Assembly (NCBI GenBank): GCA_003116975.1
Contig: BGKB01000084.1
Span: forward strand, 1-64,000
From: Aurantiochytrium sp. KH105
Taxonomy: Eukaryota > Sar > Bigyra > Thraustochytrida > Thraustochytriidae
Length of the DNA stretch: 64,000 bases
Reading direction: 5' to 3'
In this document: positions 43,043 through 53,200 of the stretch, piece after piece
How positions within the stretch are numbered: the first letter of the stretch is position 1
How the letters are laid out: each line of letters begins with the position of its first letter
The notes under the pieces: generated by a model
Databases searched by the model: none
Seen by the model: only the letters and a program-made list of their open reading frames with translations
What the model was told of the DNA's origin: nothing
Program-made: the position numbers and the translations under genes

Positions 43043-44678
43043 ACGGGGCCGCGCGGGTTTCTGTTGCCGCCGCAAGGAACGCGCTTGCACGCGCCGCGCG
43101 GGCGCTCGCGCGGGCGGCGGCGCGCGGGCGCGCGGGGAGGGCGGGCGCGCGGGAGGGCCTGCGGCGGCGTGCGCGCGGGCGCGCGGGGCGGCGGGCGGCA
43201 CGGCGTGCGCGGCGGCTCCGGCCCCCGCGGCGTTGTTTGAATTGGTGAACTGCCCTGCCTGCCTGCCCGCCCGACTCCGCTCGTCTCGCAGGGGAGGACG
43301 GGGCACGGCGGGGAAGGGGCGGCGGCGGCGGCGGCGCGAGCGCGAGCGAGAGCGCGGCGGCCGGCGCGGCGAGCGGAGTGGTGGCAGCGGCGGCGAGCGG
43401 AGCCCGCCACCAGAGATGAAGATGGGATGGATGCGTGGGATGGCCTTCCTTCTTGCTTGCTTTCGCTTGCTTTTTTTACGTGCTTTTATTCTTTCTTTCT
43501 TTTGATTTCTTTCGCTTTCTTTTTCCCTTTTTCTTCCAGCTTACTTCGGATGGAGAGGCGCGCGAGGAGAGGTACTTCGACGAGGGCCAAGGCGAGGATA
43601 ACGGGGAGAGGATCGATGGAGGCGAGCAGAGATAAACGGGGATCGACGACGAGGGGAAGTCTCGCCGATGCAAAAAGATTGCGCTGCTTATGGCAGTTGC
43701 TTGAATCACCTTTTCTTTCGTTTTGTTTTGTTTTCAAACTTTTTAAAGGGAAAGTAGGCCACGATAATGGTTTCGTTTTGTCGTGTACCTATGCAGAGGT
43801 CATCATGTATAGACTGGAAATCAAAACAAAACAAACAAAACAAATTCGACTTTCCCCTTGATCTCACTCGTCGTGACCACAAGGGTGGCGTGCGTCCGCG
43901 CAAGGGTGCCCAAAACTCGTCATATCTCCGTGCAAAAAGAAGTGGCATGATTATTCTATTGTCTCAAATGCAGCGCGGCTGTCCGTGTTCTACCGCCTGG
44001 CGCCTCGCAAAACGCAATTCCTTCTATACCATTGACATTTGCAAACTTCTTTGGCAAGCTCAAGTTCTCTCGTTCTTCTCCTTGATGATCTTGGGACCAT
44101 CACAACAATCCACCGTAGGAGATGCAGCCTGCCCCTCCCTTCCCACCCTTCCCCCATTCGCAAAACGTCTCACCCAAGGGGCACGCTAGCACCAAATCTT
44201 CACGCGATCGGCTCTCTCGAACGCCGCGCAGAAGGCCGATCCGCCGCGCCGAGCTTCGCGCCCCACTCGCGCCCACTGAGCCTCGTGTGTCGCAGTGGCG
44301 GGTGGGGACCCGCACGCGATCCGTGGTGGTTCCGCACGCGTTCCGGGTGGGACGCGGCCAGGAGCTCTAGAGGTTCCAGGCGCGCGAGGGCTCTATCTTC
44401 GGGGTCATGCGAAGACGCGGAAAGAAAGCAGGCAGGAGGAACGCAGGCAAGGAACGCAGGCAAGCAGCAAGCAAGCAAGCACGCAAAGAGAGCTCGACGC
44501 CCTCGCGCGAGGGAGCGAGGCTCGGAGAGGGCCGCGCGCGCCGCCGCAGACCGCTTGCCGCGGGCGCCGCCGGTCGCCGCCGAGCGGCCGCGGGCCGAGC
44601 CTCCTCGTTTCTTCTCTTTCCCGGTCCCCGAGGGAGAGCGAGGGCGCCGCGGCTGGAGCCGGGGCGCCGCGCCACGTC
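42779..44678. other. Divergent upstream region between MYB and TBC1D23-like genes
   Basis: The first 600 bp (42.78-43.4 kb) are extremely GC-rich and open in several frames, probably the MYB promoter and leader. The middle is AT-richer with T-rich tracts. From about 44.3 kb it is GC-rich again and open in frame with the downstream gene, probably its leader. No independent gene is supported. Confidence 0.5.
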
Positions 44679-47600
44679 ATGGAGGACGATGACGATTTCA
44701 TGGAGGACCTCTTCAAGGACGAGGGCGCCGCGGCGCGCAAGGGACAGGGCGCAGCGGACGAGGCCTCCGTTGGCCGCAAGGTGAGCTCCATGTCGGACAT
44801 GGACGAAATCTTTGCTGGCATCGGCGATGCGCCAGCAAAGGATGCGAGCCAGTCGCGCGAACGCGGCGATTCCGAGCTCGACAACCTCTTCAACGACATT
44901 GGCCTCTCCTCGCTCTCGCCCAAACACGCTTCGGGCGATGGTGCAAACACTGCATCTCCTCGTTTGCGCCCCTCTTCATCCTCGTCCTCATCCTCGTCCT
45001 CGGCAACCCCGGGAGGCGCTTCAAAGTTTACCGGCTCTTCGGGCGGCACCGGGGATGAGGGTCTCAAGCACGTCGGATCAGGCAACAGCTTTGACGATGT
45101 CGACACCTTTCTGCAAGACCTTGATATGGGATCACTTCAGTCGCCTCCTACCTCCGAGCGCGGCAACAGCAAGGACAAGGACGACTTTCTCAGCTGGCTC
45201 GAGGAGAAACCGGCGTCCGCCAACAACGTCGGATCCCCGGCTTCCGCATCCTCTGGATCAACCGGCGGACCCAAGTCCCAACTCGGCGGAGATCTCAAGA
45301 CAATTGACGAGTTCAACGTTGGCGATGATGTCCATGCGTCACATGGGAATCAGACAGACAACGATGAGGATGATGATGAAGATGACGAGGAGGACGAAAT
45401 CGCATTTTACGTCAATCAGGACGGTGACGTCACGACCAGCCAACCTGCTCTGGCTGCCGCAGCTGCCAAAGCCGACGCACAGGGCCAATCTGCCGACGTG
45501 AGTCAAGATGCGTTGCACGCAAACACTTTACCAGCCGCACCTGTCCTTTGCATTCCCAAGCAAGCTTTGTCTGGCACAGATTCTGATCCTCCCGCGCTCG
45601 CCGCGCTTCGCAAAGAGGAGTCAGACACAGACGCTGCCTCGCGTGCGGCCTCCGATGCGGAAGGTAAGATTGACACGCGCCTTGAAACCCTTTTTGAAAT
45701 TGGTCAAACCGACGCTTCGGCGCTGCAGTCGGCTCTCCGCGTCAAAGACGTTGCGGGCTTTGTCCTGCCCAACAAGAGACGCCGCGACGTCTGGCTCGCT
45801 GTCCTTGGCGCCAGACAAGAAGTCCCGGAATGGGCCTCCGTGAGAGAAGAACGTCTCTCCGAGGTTCTGTCTTCGACGCGTAAATCGATTCGCCGTGACT
45901 GCGAGCTCGTGTGGGCCGCTCTTCATCAGTCCTCACAGGCCCAAGCAGACGCGGCCCCCAAGAGCGACGACAGCTCTTTGGACGAGCTTGCCGCGCTCGT
46001 CTGTCGTTTTACGTTGCGTCAGGCCTCTCGCATCTATCACCCTCTTCTTTGCGAATTGGCGGCCTCCGTCTACTTTGTTCTCGATAATGACGTCGAAGCC
46101 GCTTCCCGAGCTCTCGAGGCCATTTCACTGCGCTATGGAGGCCGGCGCGGCGATTGGCGCTCCCTTGGGCTCTATGAAGGTACTCAACCTGACGATGTCG
46201 GCGTCGGGGGCGCTGCCTGGTCACGTCGCTCCACACCTCTTAACGAGCTTCGCCGTCACGTCCTCGTCTCCCGCATCTTGCTCTATCACGATCCGCAGCT
46301 CGGAGCTCATCTCCACACCTATTGCCCAGACTGGACACTTTTCAAGGCCGAGAGCACCAACACGTCATCGCAAAGCTCTTCCAAACCAACACCAGAGGAC
46401 GACAGTGATGATGACAAGGAGAGCAATACTGCTGTTGCAAACAATGCGCCCACCAAGGCCACCGTCACGGATTCTGCGGACAACGTGGATCAGACTGAAA
46501 AGGACTCGGCCGACAGTGACGCCAATGAGGACTTCCTTCTCAAAGGCATGGATCGACTCATCAAGACAGCCGAAGCCAAGGGTGGCGAGCCCTGGCCTTC
46601 GGCCGCTCTCTTCGGCATCCTTTCTCCACGCGATGGTCCTCTTTTGAACCGTCTGGCGAGAATTTCGCTCTGGGACACGCTGGTCATCCTTGGCATGGGA
46701 ATGCAGACGCTCAGTTTCTTCACCGCCGTGGGACTTCTCATGATGCAGCGCGAGTCTCTGCTCGCAGAGCAGGACGCGTCAAAACTCACGCAAATGATCG
46801 CCAATGCCGCGGGTCTTCTTTCCAATGAAGATGCGCCTCGCGCCGGCCCACGCCTTGGCGCGCTCGTCAAGCTTCTTGCATCCCTCACCCCGCGGCGTGT
46901 CTCCCAGTGGGTCGCCGAAGACGAATTACTTCTCGCCGTCCCATCTCAAGAAGACCTCGGAATGTTTGACTTTCGTCGCATGCAAGCCAAGATCCACGAT
47001 GCCAAGCTTCTCGCCGCGTTTGCAGCTCGAGCGAATGTGGACCAAGCTGGTGCGGGTAGTGAGGGCGCAGCAGACCCTGACAACGCCGGCGAAAAGCCTT
47101 CTGGCGGGACTGGCAATAATGAAGAAGGCGAGTCTGCGCAACCTTCCTCGTCCGCGAGGACCTCGGCGTGGCTATCATCGGCCTTCAAAAAGACGGCGCA
47201 AGACTTGCGTACCGCCGTGACCTCCTCGCTCAACGCCGGCAAGGTCCCAATCGACTTTGAAAAGTACTTTTTGAAGCGGAGACTTGTCGAATTCAACGGG
47301 CCTGAAAGTGAACCCGCAGGCCTCGGGCTGCGTCGCGGCAAGCACGGCCTCGAGGTGGCCAGTCTGACACCTGGAAGCATGGCTGAACGCTGCGGACTTG
47401 TTCACGTTGGAGATCTCGTCATGACGCTCAATGGTCACTTGGTCTTTGGATTGAGTCCTTCCGAGGCGGATGGTCTTATTGCGCTACAGGAGCGTCCCTT
47501 TTTCGTCATTTTCGCCACGCTTGTGCCCAAAGAGCTCGAGGGCGAAATTTCCGTTGAGGATGGAGACAACGCCGCAAGCACGCAAAGTGCCACGTGCGCG

Positions 47601-49796
47601 GCGCTTACGGAGCGCATCGAAGCTTATTATCTCAAGTACAATCCAGGCAAAGAGCGCGATGCCCAGCGCATCTCTCGCATTTACTCTCATCGCGAGCCGG
47701 TCCTGCTCGAGGAACTTGCAGTCAAGTACGACGATCACATCACCGGTGACCCCTTTGTCATGCCGCTCAGCGCATTCTGTCTCCCCGTTGCAGGTGATGA
47801 TGTAGTGCGACAAGTATGCTTTCGAGAACACCACGTGCCGACACCCTCGTCGTCGGCGGCGGGGGCAGGTTCCGGGAACAAGTCAGCTATTTCAGGTGAA
47901 GCTGGTGCAGGGGGGCGCAAAGTTTTTGTGGTCGACTGCAGACCGAGGCAAGTCATTGAACGCACTGGCCGCTTCCCTACGGCCTTTGTTCTTGATCCCG
48001 CCGATCTTGGCGACGAGGAAAAGCGCAAGTCTCTCGAGGAGACCTTTGCACCGATGCGAGGCGACATGCACATTTGCATTCTTGGGTCTGGCACAGATGC
48101 TCTCGTGGCGGACTTTAACCCGCGTCGCGCGCGCTACAAGCGCGAGATTGATCGTCGCCGCGTTGATCGCTGTGCCGTCTACTTTATCGAGCTTGGCTTC
48201 CCTCTCGTTGGTGTGGTGGACGGTGGTTTCCTCGCATGCTATCGCGCCCTACGCCGCTTAGGCTACCACCTTGAGGACGCTCTCATCAACGTTCCCGCGG
48301 ATAAGGGCTCGCTGACAAAGTACGATGCCTACGAACGGTACCGGAACTCTCCTCCGAGCGTCGCCACGAGGTTCTTAGCCAACAAGGCATCCTCGCTCGT
48401 CTCACAGAGACGAGCGCGTGCCGCATCTGCTCGTCTGGGCACTAGTGCGATCAACACGGATGGCGCCGCCGCCTCTGCGGGAAGCGACGCGGGCGAAGCC
48501 AAGCCACGATCGGACACTGCAGTTTCCTTTTCCGAGCTTAATGGGTCCGAACGTGGAGCTGGAGCAGCAGCCGCAGCTGCAGCAGCCTCAGCGCAGACCA
48601 AGCAAATTGTTGGCAAGGCTTCGCAGCTCTTTTCTTCATACTGGAAGAAACCCGCATCCGATCAGGAGGCATCGCCGGTTGCGTCGGATGCTGCCGTTTC
48701 AAAGAAGGATGAGGGCGCCCCTGCCGAGGAAGGGGCGTCCCAGGCTGATGCGCAAGGATCCTCAAAAGACGGGCACGGAAGCAGCGGATCGCGTCTCTTC
48801 TCGTCCATGTGGAAGCGTAACAACACGAGTGCTGGTAATACTGAAGAAAAAGCAACCGCAGATCCTGCCGAGCGTGATCACGACGAATCGTCTTCGGAAA
48901 CGGCAGCCGAGTTTGCTGCTGCCAAGGCCAAGGCTGCTCAAGACGCTTCTCCGACGAAAGAGGCCAACAAGAGCTCTGGAGCGTCTTGGTCCTCGGGTTG
49001 GTCGTCGCGCTTCAAGCTCGATACGGAGAAGCTAGGCTCCAAGCTCAAAACCTCCATGAATCAGGCCTACAACAGCGCCCAGCAAACGATTGCGGTTGTT
49101 GTTGAAGAGGCAGAGCGCGCAGCCCAAGCCCAGGCGGAGGCTCGCGAAAGGCAGCAGCAAGAGGACGACCAAATGGCCATGAACCGCATTGCCTCGGTGA
49201 CCAAGGGAGATCTTGTTGCCGTGCAGGAGTTCGGTCGCATGCACCGCGCGTATGATGTCTACAAGGAAAAGAAGGATGAAAACGTCGACAAGACCTTTGA
49301 GGTTAAGCGGATGCTCGTCGTCACGCCCGATCGCTTCCTCGTTCTCGACCCGCATCCAATGCGCCCAGGCTACGCATACGTCAAGTCTGTGCGATCGCTC
49401 AAGGACGTTGTGCGTATGCGCTTTCCTAACAATGACCCCACTTTCATCACGCTCTTTTACGCAAAGGGCGAAGACGAGCCAGTTGCTCGCACATATCATG
49501 CCGCTCAAGACTCTCGCGCCTTTGTCAAAGCTCTCATGGGCGCTTGCGCCAACTACAACAGCCGCCACAATGTTCCTAAAGCTGACGAAGAAGCGTCCAC
49601 AAAGGCAGCAGATGGACAAGATACCGAGGGTGCTGCTGTTCTTACTGCGTCGAGTGCCACGGGAGGCAAGTCCGAATCAGTAGCCGCAGCATCAGAAGCT
49701 ACCATCAAGGAAGAGAAGCCGATTGTTGCGGGAAAGGACGACGGCGATGCCAACGATGACGATGACGATGACGATGATGATGAGGTGGCGCTTTGA
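44679..49796 (+). CDS. TBC1D23-like protein: TBC, PDZ, rhodanese and PH-like domains
   Basis: A 1705-residue protein from ATG 44679 (MEDDDDFMEDLF). The open frame begins 128 codons earlier in low-complexity leader sequence. A long acidic/Ser-rich N-terminus is followed by a TBC-type helical domain (about 330-785, interrupted by an acidic insertion). It lacks an obvious catalytic Arg/Gln finger pair, as in TBC1D23. Next are a PDZ-like domain (about 880-947, LEVASLTPGSMAERCGL, VGDLVMTLNG) and a rhodanese-like domain (about 1080-1207, VFVVDCRPRQVIERTGRFPTAF) without the usual active-site Cys. Amphipathic segments follow (LFSSYWKK, LFSSMWKR), then a C-terminal PH-like domain (about 1508-1627). 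TBC1D23 captures endosome-derived vesicles at the trans-Golgi by bridging golgins and the WASH complex. The same role is inferred. The PDZ domain is not part of the animal protein as I know it. Confidence 0.8.
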   Translation: MEDDDDFMEDLFKDEGAAARKGQGAADEASVGRKVSSMSDMDEIFAGIGDAPAKDASQSRERGDSELDNLFNDIGLSSLSPKHASGDGANTASPRLRPSSSSSSSSSSATPGGASKFTGSSGGTGDEGLKHVGSGNSFDDVDTFLQDLDMGSLQSPPTSERGNSKDKDDFLSWLEEKPASANNVGSPASASSGSTGGPKSQLGGDLKTIDEFNVGDDVHASHGNQTDNDEDDDEDDEEDEIAFYVNQDGDVTTSQPALAAAAAKADAQGQSADVSQDALHANTLPAAPVLCIPKQALSGTDSDPPALAALRKEESDTDAASRAASDAEGKIDTRLETLFEIGQTDASALQSALRVKDVAGFVLPNKRRRDVWLAVLGARQEVPEWASVREERLSEVLSSTRKSIRRDCELVWAALHQSSQAQADAAPKSDDSSLDELAALVCRFTLRQASRIYHPLLCELAASVYFVLDNDVEAASRALEAISLRYGGRRGDWRSLGLYEGTQPDDVGVGGAAWSRRSTPLNELRRHVLVSRILLYHDPQLGAHLHTYCPDWTLFKAESTNTSSQSSSKPTPEDDSDDDKESNTAVANNAPTKATVTDSADNVDQTEKDSADSDANEDFLLKGMDRLIKTAEAKGGEPWPSAALFGILSPRDGPLLNRLARISLWDTLVILGMGMQTLSFFTAVGLLMMQRESLLAEQDASKLTQMIANAAGLLSNEDAPRAGPRLGALVKLLASLTPRRVSQWVAEDELLLAVPSQEDLGMFDFRRMQAKIHDAKLLAAFAARANVDQAGAGSEGAADPDNAGEKPSGGTGNNEEGESAQPSSSARTSAWLSSAFKKTAQDLRTAVTSSLNAGKVPIDFEKYFLKRRLVEFNGPESEPAGLGLRRGKHGLEVASLTPGSMAERCGLVHVGDLVMTLNGHLVFGLSPSEADGLIALQERPFFVIFATLVPKELEGEISVEDGDNAASTQSATCAALTERIEAYYLKYNPGKERDAQRISRIYSHREPVLLEELAVKYDDHITGDPFVMPLSAFCLPVAGDDVVRQVCFREHHVPTPSSSAAGAGSGNKSAISGEAGAGGRKVFVVDCRPRQVIERTGRFPTAFVLDPADLGDEEKRKSLEETFAPMRGDMHICILGSGTDALVADFNPRRARYKREIDRRRVDRCAVYFIELGFPLVGVVDGGFLACYRALRRLGYHLEDALINVPADKGSLTKYDAYERYRNSPPSVATRFLANKASSLVSQRRARAASARLGTSAINTDGAAASAGSDAGEAKPRSDTAVSFSELNGSERGAGAAAAAAAASAQTKQIVGKASQLFSSYWKKPASDQEASPVASDAAVSKKDEGAPAEEGASQADAQGSSKDGHGSSGSRLFSSMWKRNNTSAGNTEEKATADPAERDHDESSSETAAEFAAAKAKAAQDASPTKEANKSSGASWSSGWSSRFKLDTEKLGSKLKTSMNQAYNSAQQTIAVVVEEAERAAQAQAEARERQQQEDDQMAMNRIASVTKGDLVAVQEFGRMHRAYDVYKEKKDENVDKTFEVKRMLVVTPDRFLVLDPHPMRPGYAYVKSVRSLKDVVRMRFPNNDPTFITLFYAKGEDEPVARTYHAAQDSRAFVKALMGACANYNSRHNVPKADEEASTKAADGQDTEGAAVLTASSATGGKSESVAAASEATIKEEKPIVAGKDDGDANDDDDDDDDDEVAL

Positions 49797-50220
49797 GTTT
49801 ATGTTAAACGTTTCGAGAGATGACTATCGTGCATCTTTTGCTTTGTCGTTTCGTTTTGCTTCTGTTCTCGGTACTATTTTGCGCATTTTGACCGCACACA
49901 CTTCTTCCTTCACACGATACTGAATGAATAATCTATACTTATTGTCAGATGACAACGAAGACGATCCAAGCTAACGAACTAGCTGCCTGGTCTTTGTTTT
50001 CTTCTCCGTGACCATGACTGCAAAAATCTCGCTCTCTCTGACGGCCAATAACCAGCACCTTGCCGCAGGGTGGACAACGCATTCTGGTCTCCTCTTCTCT
50101 TTGGGTTCCGAAAAACCAGTTTGGAGTCTCGGCCCGTGGCGGCCCAACTCCAAAACTCTCTCCACCTCGAGGAGGAGGGAAGGTAGAGGGGAGGGGAGAG
50201 AGAAACCAAGAACACCGACA
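49797..50220. other. Intergenic region upstream of the ABC transporter
   Basis: This holds the 3' flank of the TBC1D23-like gene and the leader of the transporter. An in-frame ATG at 50014 could extend the transporter by 69 residues; the sequence from 50165 to 50220 is a purine-rich (GA) tract. Confidence 0.4.
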
Positions 50221-53200
50221 ATGGACGCGACGCCGCTGCTCGCGAGAGCGCAGGCTGGATCCCCCCTTGCACGCGATGACGCGCGACTCGAACACGAAGG
50301 GCTTTTCCTTCGTTCATCGACTCGGACATGGGCTCGCTATCTTGCAAGCGAGCTCGCGCGACTGCTCGTGGTCGTCGTCGCGTGGGCCGTGGTGGCGGAA
50401 GGCCTTCCTCGCGTGGCGAAAGGCTCGCTGCCAGAGCCCTGGATGGGCACGAGTCTGCAAGCAGCTGCCAGCACTTTAGCCGTCGCTATCTGGGCTCTCT
50501 GGGGCGCCGCACAGGGTCACACACCGCCGGAGAATGCGACAAGCCCTGCCAGTCAGGGCTTTGTGTGGTGCGCCAGCAGAGCGCAGGCCATGGCGAGTAT
50601 CACCATTGCATTTTTTGGCGCAGGTTGCGCTATTCTTGCTGCGTGGGCCCCTTTGCAGCCCTCCTCTCGTGACGAGTTCATGGAGAGCTGCATCGTCACG
50701 CTTGTGGGCCTCGCTATGACGCTGGGCATCTCGTTTTACGGGTTCCGTAGCTTCGAAGGCTGCGTGGCGCTCGCTGTGATCTATCTCAACGTATGGCACG
50801 CAGGCTCCTTTGTGGCGTTTCGATTCCATCCGGAGCGTGAAGTCGACGCACACTCGAGAACCTTCGAGGCCATCACGGTTGGTCAGCTCGTCGTCTTGCT
50901 CCTCGAGATCGTAACAGAAGCTATGTGCGCGCTCACTCGGGCAAGGAAACGTGTTTTGCAAACTGTTGCAGCCTTTGCTGCTGTGGCATGGATCTATCTC
51001 CGATTCGAACATTTGTTTTGGCTCAGGAACAGCGCAAGTCTTGAAACGTACTGGTTTATGTCTCTCATGACCTGTATTTCGCTGTTGTTTTTGGCCTTTG
51101 AATTACGTCTTCGGATTCTTCATGCGCGAGAAGCACTCATCTTAGAAAACGAGACCAAGGCTCACCAGCAAGGCGAGGTCGCCGAGCAGGACCAAGCATC
51201 GCTGCTTTCCCGCTACACGTTTTGGTGGATATTGCCCACGCTCCGCACGGCGAACCAGGCTGGACGTCTTGACGCGGGCGACCTCCCACGTCTGCCTCAG
51301 CAAGACGCTCCGCGATACCTTTTTGAGCGCTTCCGGGATGAGTGGCAAGGCAAGACGCTCACGGGCTGGAACTTGCTTGTCAAGATTTGCTACAGCGTGC
51401 AGCGCCCCGTGTTCTTTTCCTCCATGCTCCATGGATGGGCGTATCAAGCACTCATGCTTCTTGACCCCATTGTGCTCAATAAGCTGCTCAAGAGTGCGGA
51501 GCACGGCGCGTCCGAGAGCATGTCCGGAAGTCTTGTCCTCGTGGGATTGCTATCCGTGAGCATGTTCATTCGCGTCACCTTTATGGAAATATGCTTCTTT
51601 GCTTCTCTGCGTGTCAACAACAACGCACGATCCGTGCTCGTGGCAACCATTTTCCGCAAAGTACTCCGCGGTGAAGACACTCCAGCGTATGACTCGGGCT
51701 CGCTCACCAATCTCATGGCCACTGACGCCGACAAGCTTGGTCGCATGGCGTGGATGACTTTTTTCTTTGCGCAGTGGACTTGGGCTGTATGCACGCTCCC
51801 TCTCGTGGTGTACTGCATCTATCAAGTTATCGGCAATGCCATTTGGGCCGGCGTCGGAAGCATGCTCTTGGGAGGTATCTTGCTCCGCCACATGTCGCAG
51901 CTCGCCAAGCCGGTGGTCCTCGCCGCACAGGAACGCCGCGACGTTCGCAGTCAGCTTATCAAGGAGATTCTGTCAAGTATCTCGGCCATCAAGTTGCAGA
52001 CTGGCGAGGAGGAGTGGTTGGAACGTGTCAAGGCCGCGCGTCGTGCAGAAATGAAGGAGATCTTCAAGATTCGACTCATTTCCGCCTTCACCACCATCAT
52101 TGGCACAATGGTCTACGTGGCCGTGCCCGTGGCAATCTTCACCTGGTACACCCTTGTGGACGGGCACAAACTTGACAGCACGACTGCCTTCACCACGCTT
52201 GCGTGGATCGCGCAAATGCGCTGGAGCATTAATGTCCTCCCCGACATCTACAACATGTACGCCCAGCTTTCACCGAGCTGCGAGCGTCTTGCTCGCTTTT
52301 TCAATGACGAGTCAGGCGGCGGACCTCGTGCTTGGCTATATCTTGAGAACGATGACGATCATGACGAAGAGGTGGACGGCGGCGGTGAGGGTACTGGTGC
52401 TTGGACGGATGGCAACAACTCTTTTACGAACAATCATACACCAGATAACGGTCAGACCGCTGCCAACGCGCCGGCCATCCATCTTTGTGGAACACTTGGC
52501 TACCGCGCCGCTGGTCATGTCCAGGCGGAACCCAAAATTGTGCTGAAAGACGTCGATATTGCCATTCGCAGAGGAAGCTTCACAATCGTCGTGGGTGCGG
52601 TTGGTGCTGGAAAGTCGACGCTCTTAGCCGCCTTGTCACGGGGTCTTCCGGTCTTGGAAGGCAAGTGCTCGACGAGCGGAACGCGGGCGTACGTGAGCCA
52701 GCTTCCTTTTCTTCTCAACGACACGGTTGAAAGCAATATATGCTTTGGTGAGCCGCTCGACGAGGCTCGCTTTCAACAGTGCGTTCACGACGCAGCGCTT
52801 GGCCAGGATCTTGAAGCTTTGCAAGATGGAAGATTCACGGTCATTGGCGAAAAGGGGGTCCAGCTCAGTGGTGGACAAAAGGCGCGTCTTGCGTTGGCAC
52901 GAGCTCTGTACCGGGACGCGGACCTCTACTTTTTAGACGATGTGCTTTCGGCGGTCGACGCCACAACAGGCCAGTTTATTTGGCAGAACACGCTCGCAGG
53001 CGGCTTGGCACGCCAAGGTAAAACGATTGTTCTCGTAACGCACCAGCTTCAGTACCTGACCCGGCCCGAAGTTGATCTCGTTGCTGCGGTCGACAATGGA
53101 CGTGTTGTACTTGGGACCTGGCAAGAGGTCCGCTCGCAAGTGCACACAGACATCTCGTCCTTCGCTGAGACGTCAAAGCCGTCGGCAGAGGGAGAGAAAA

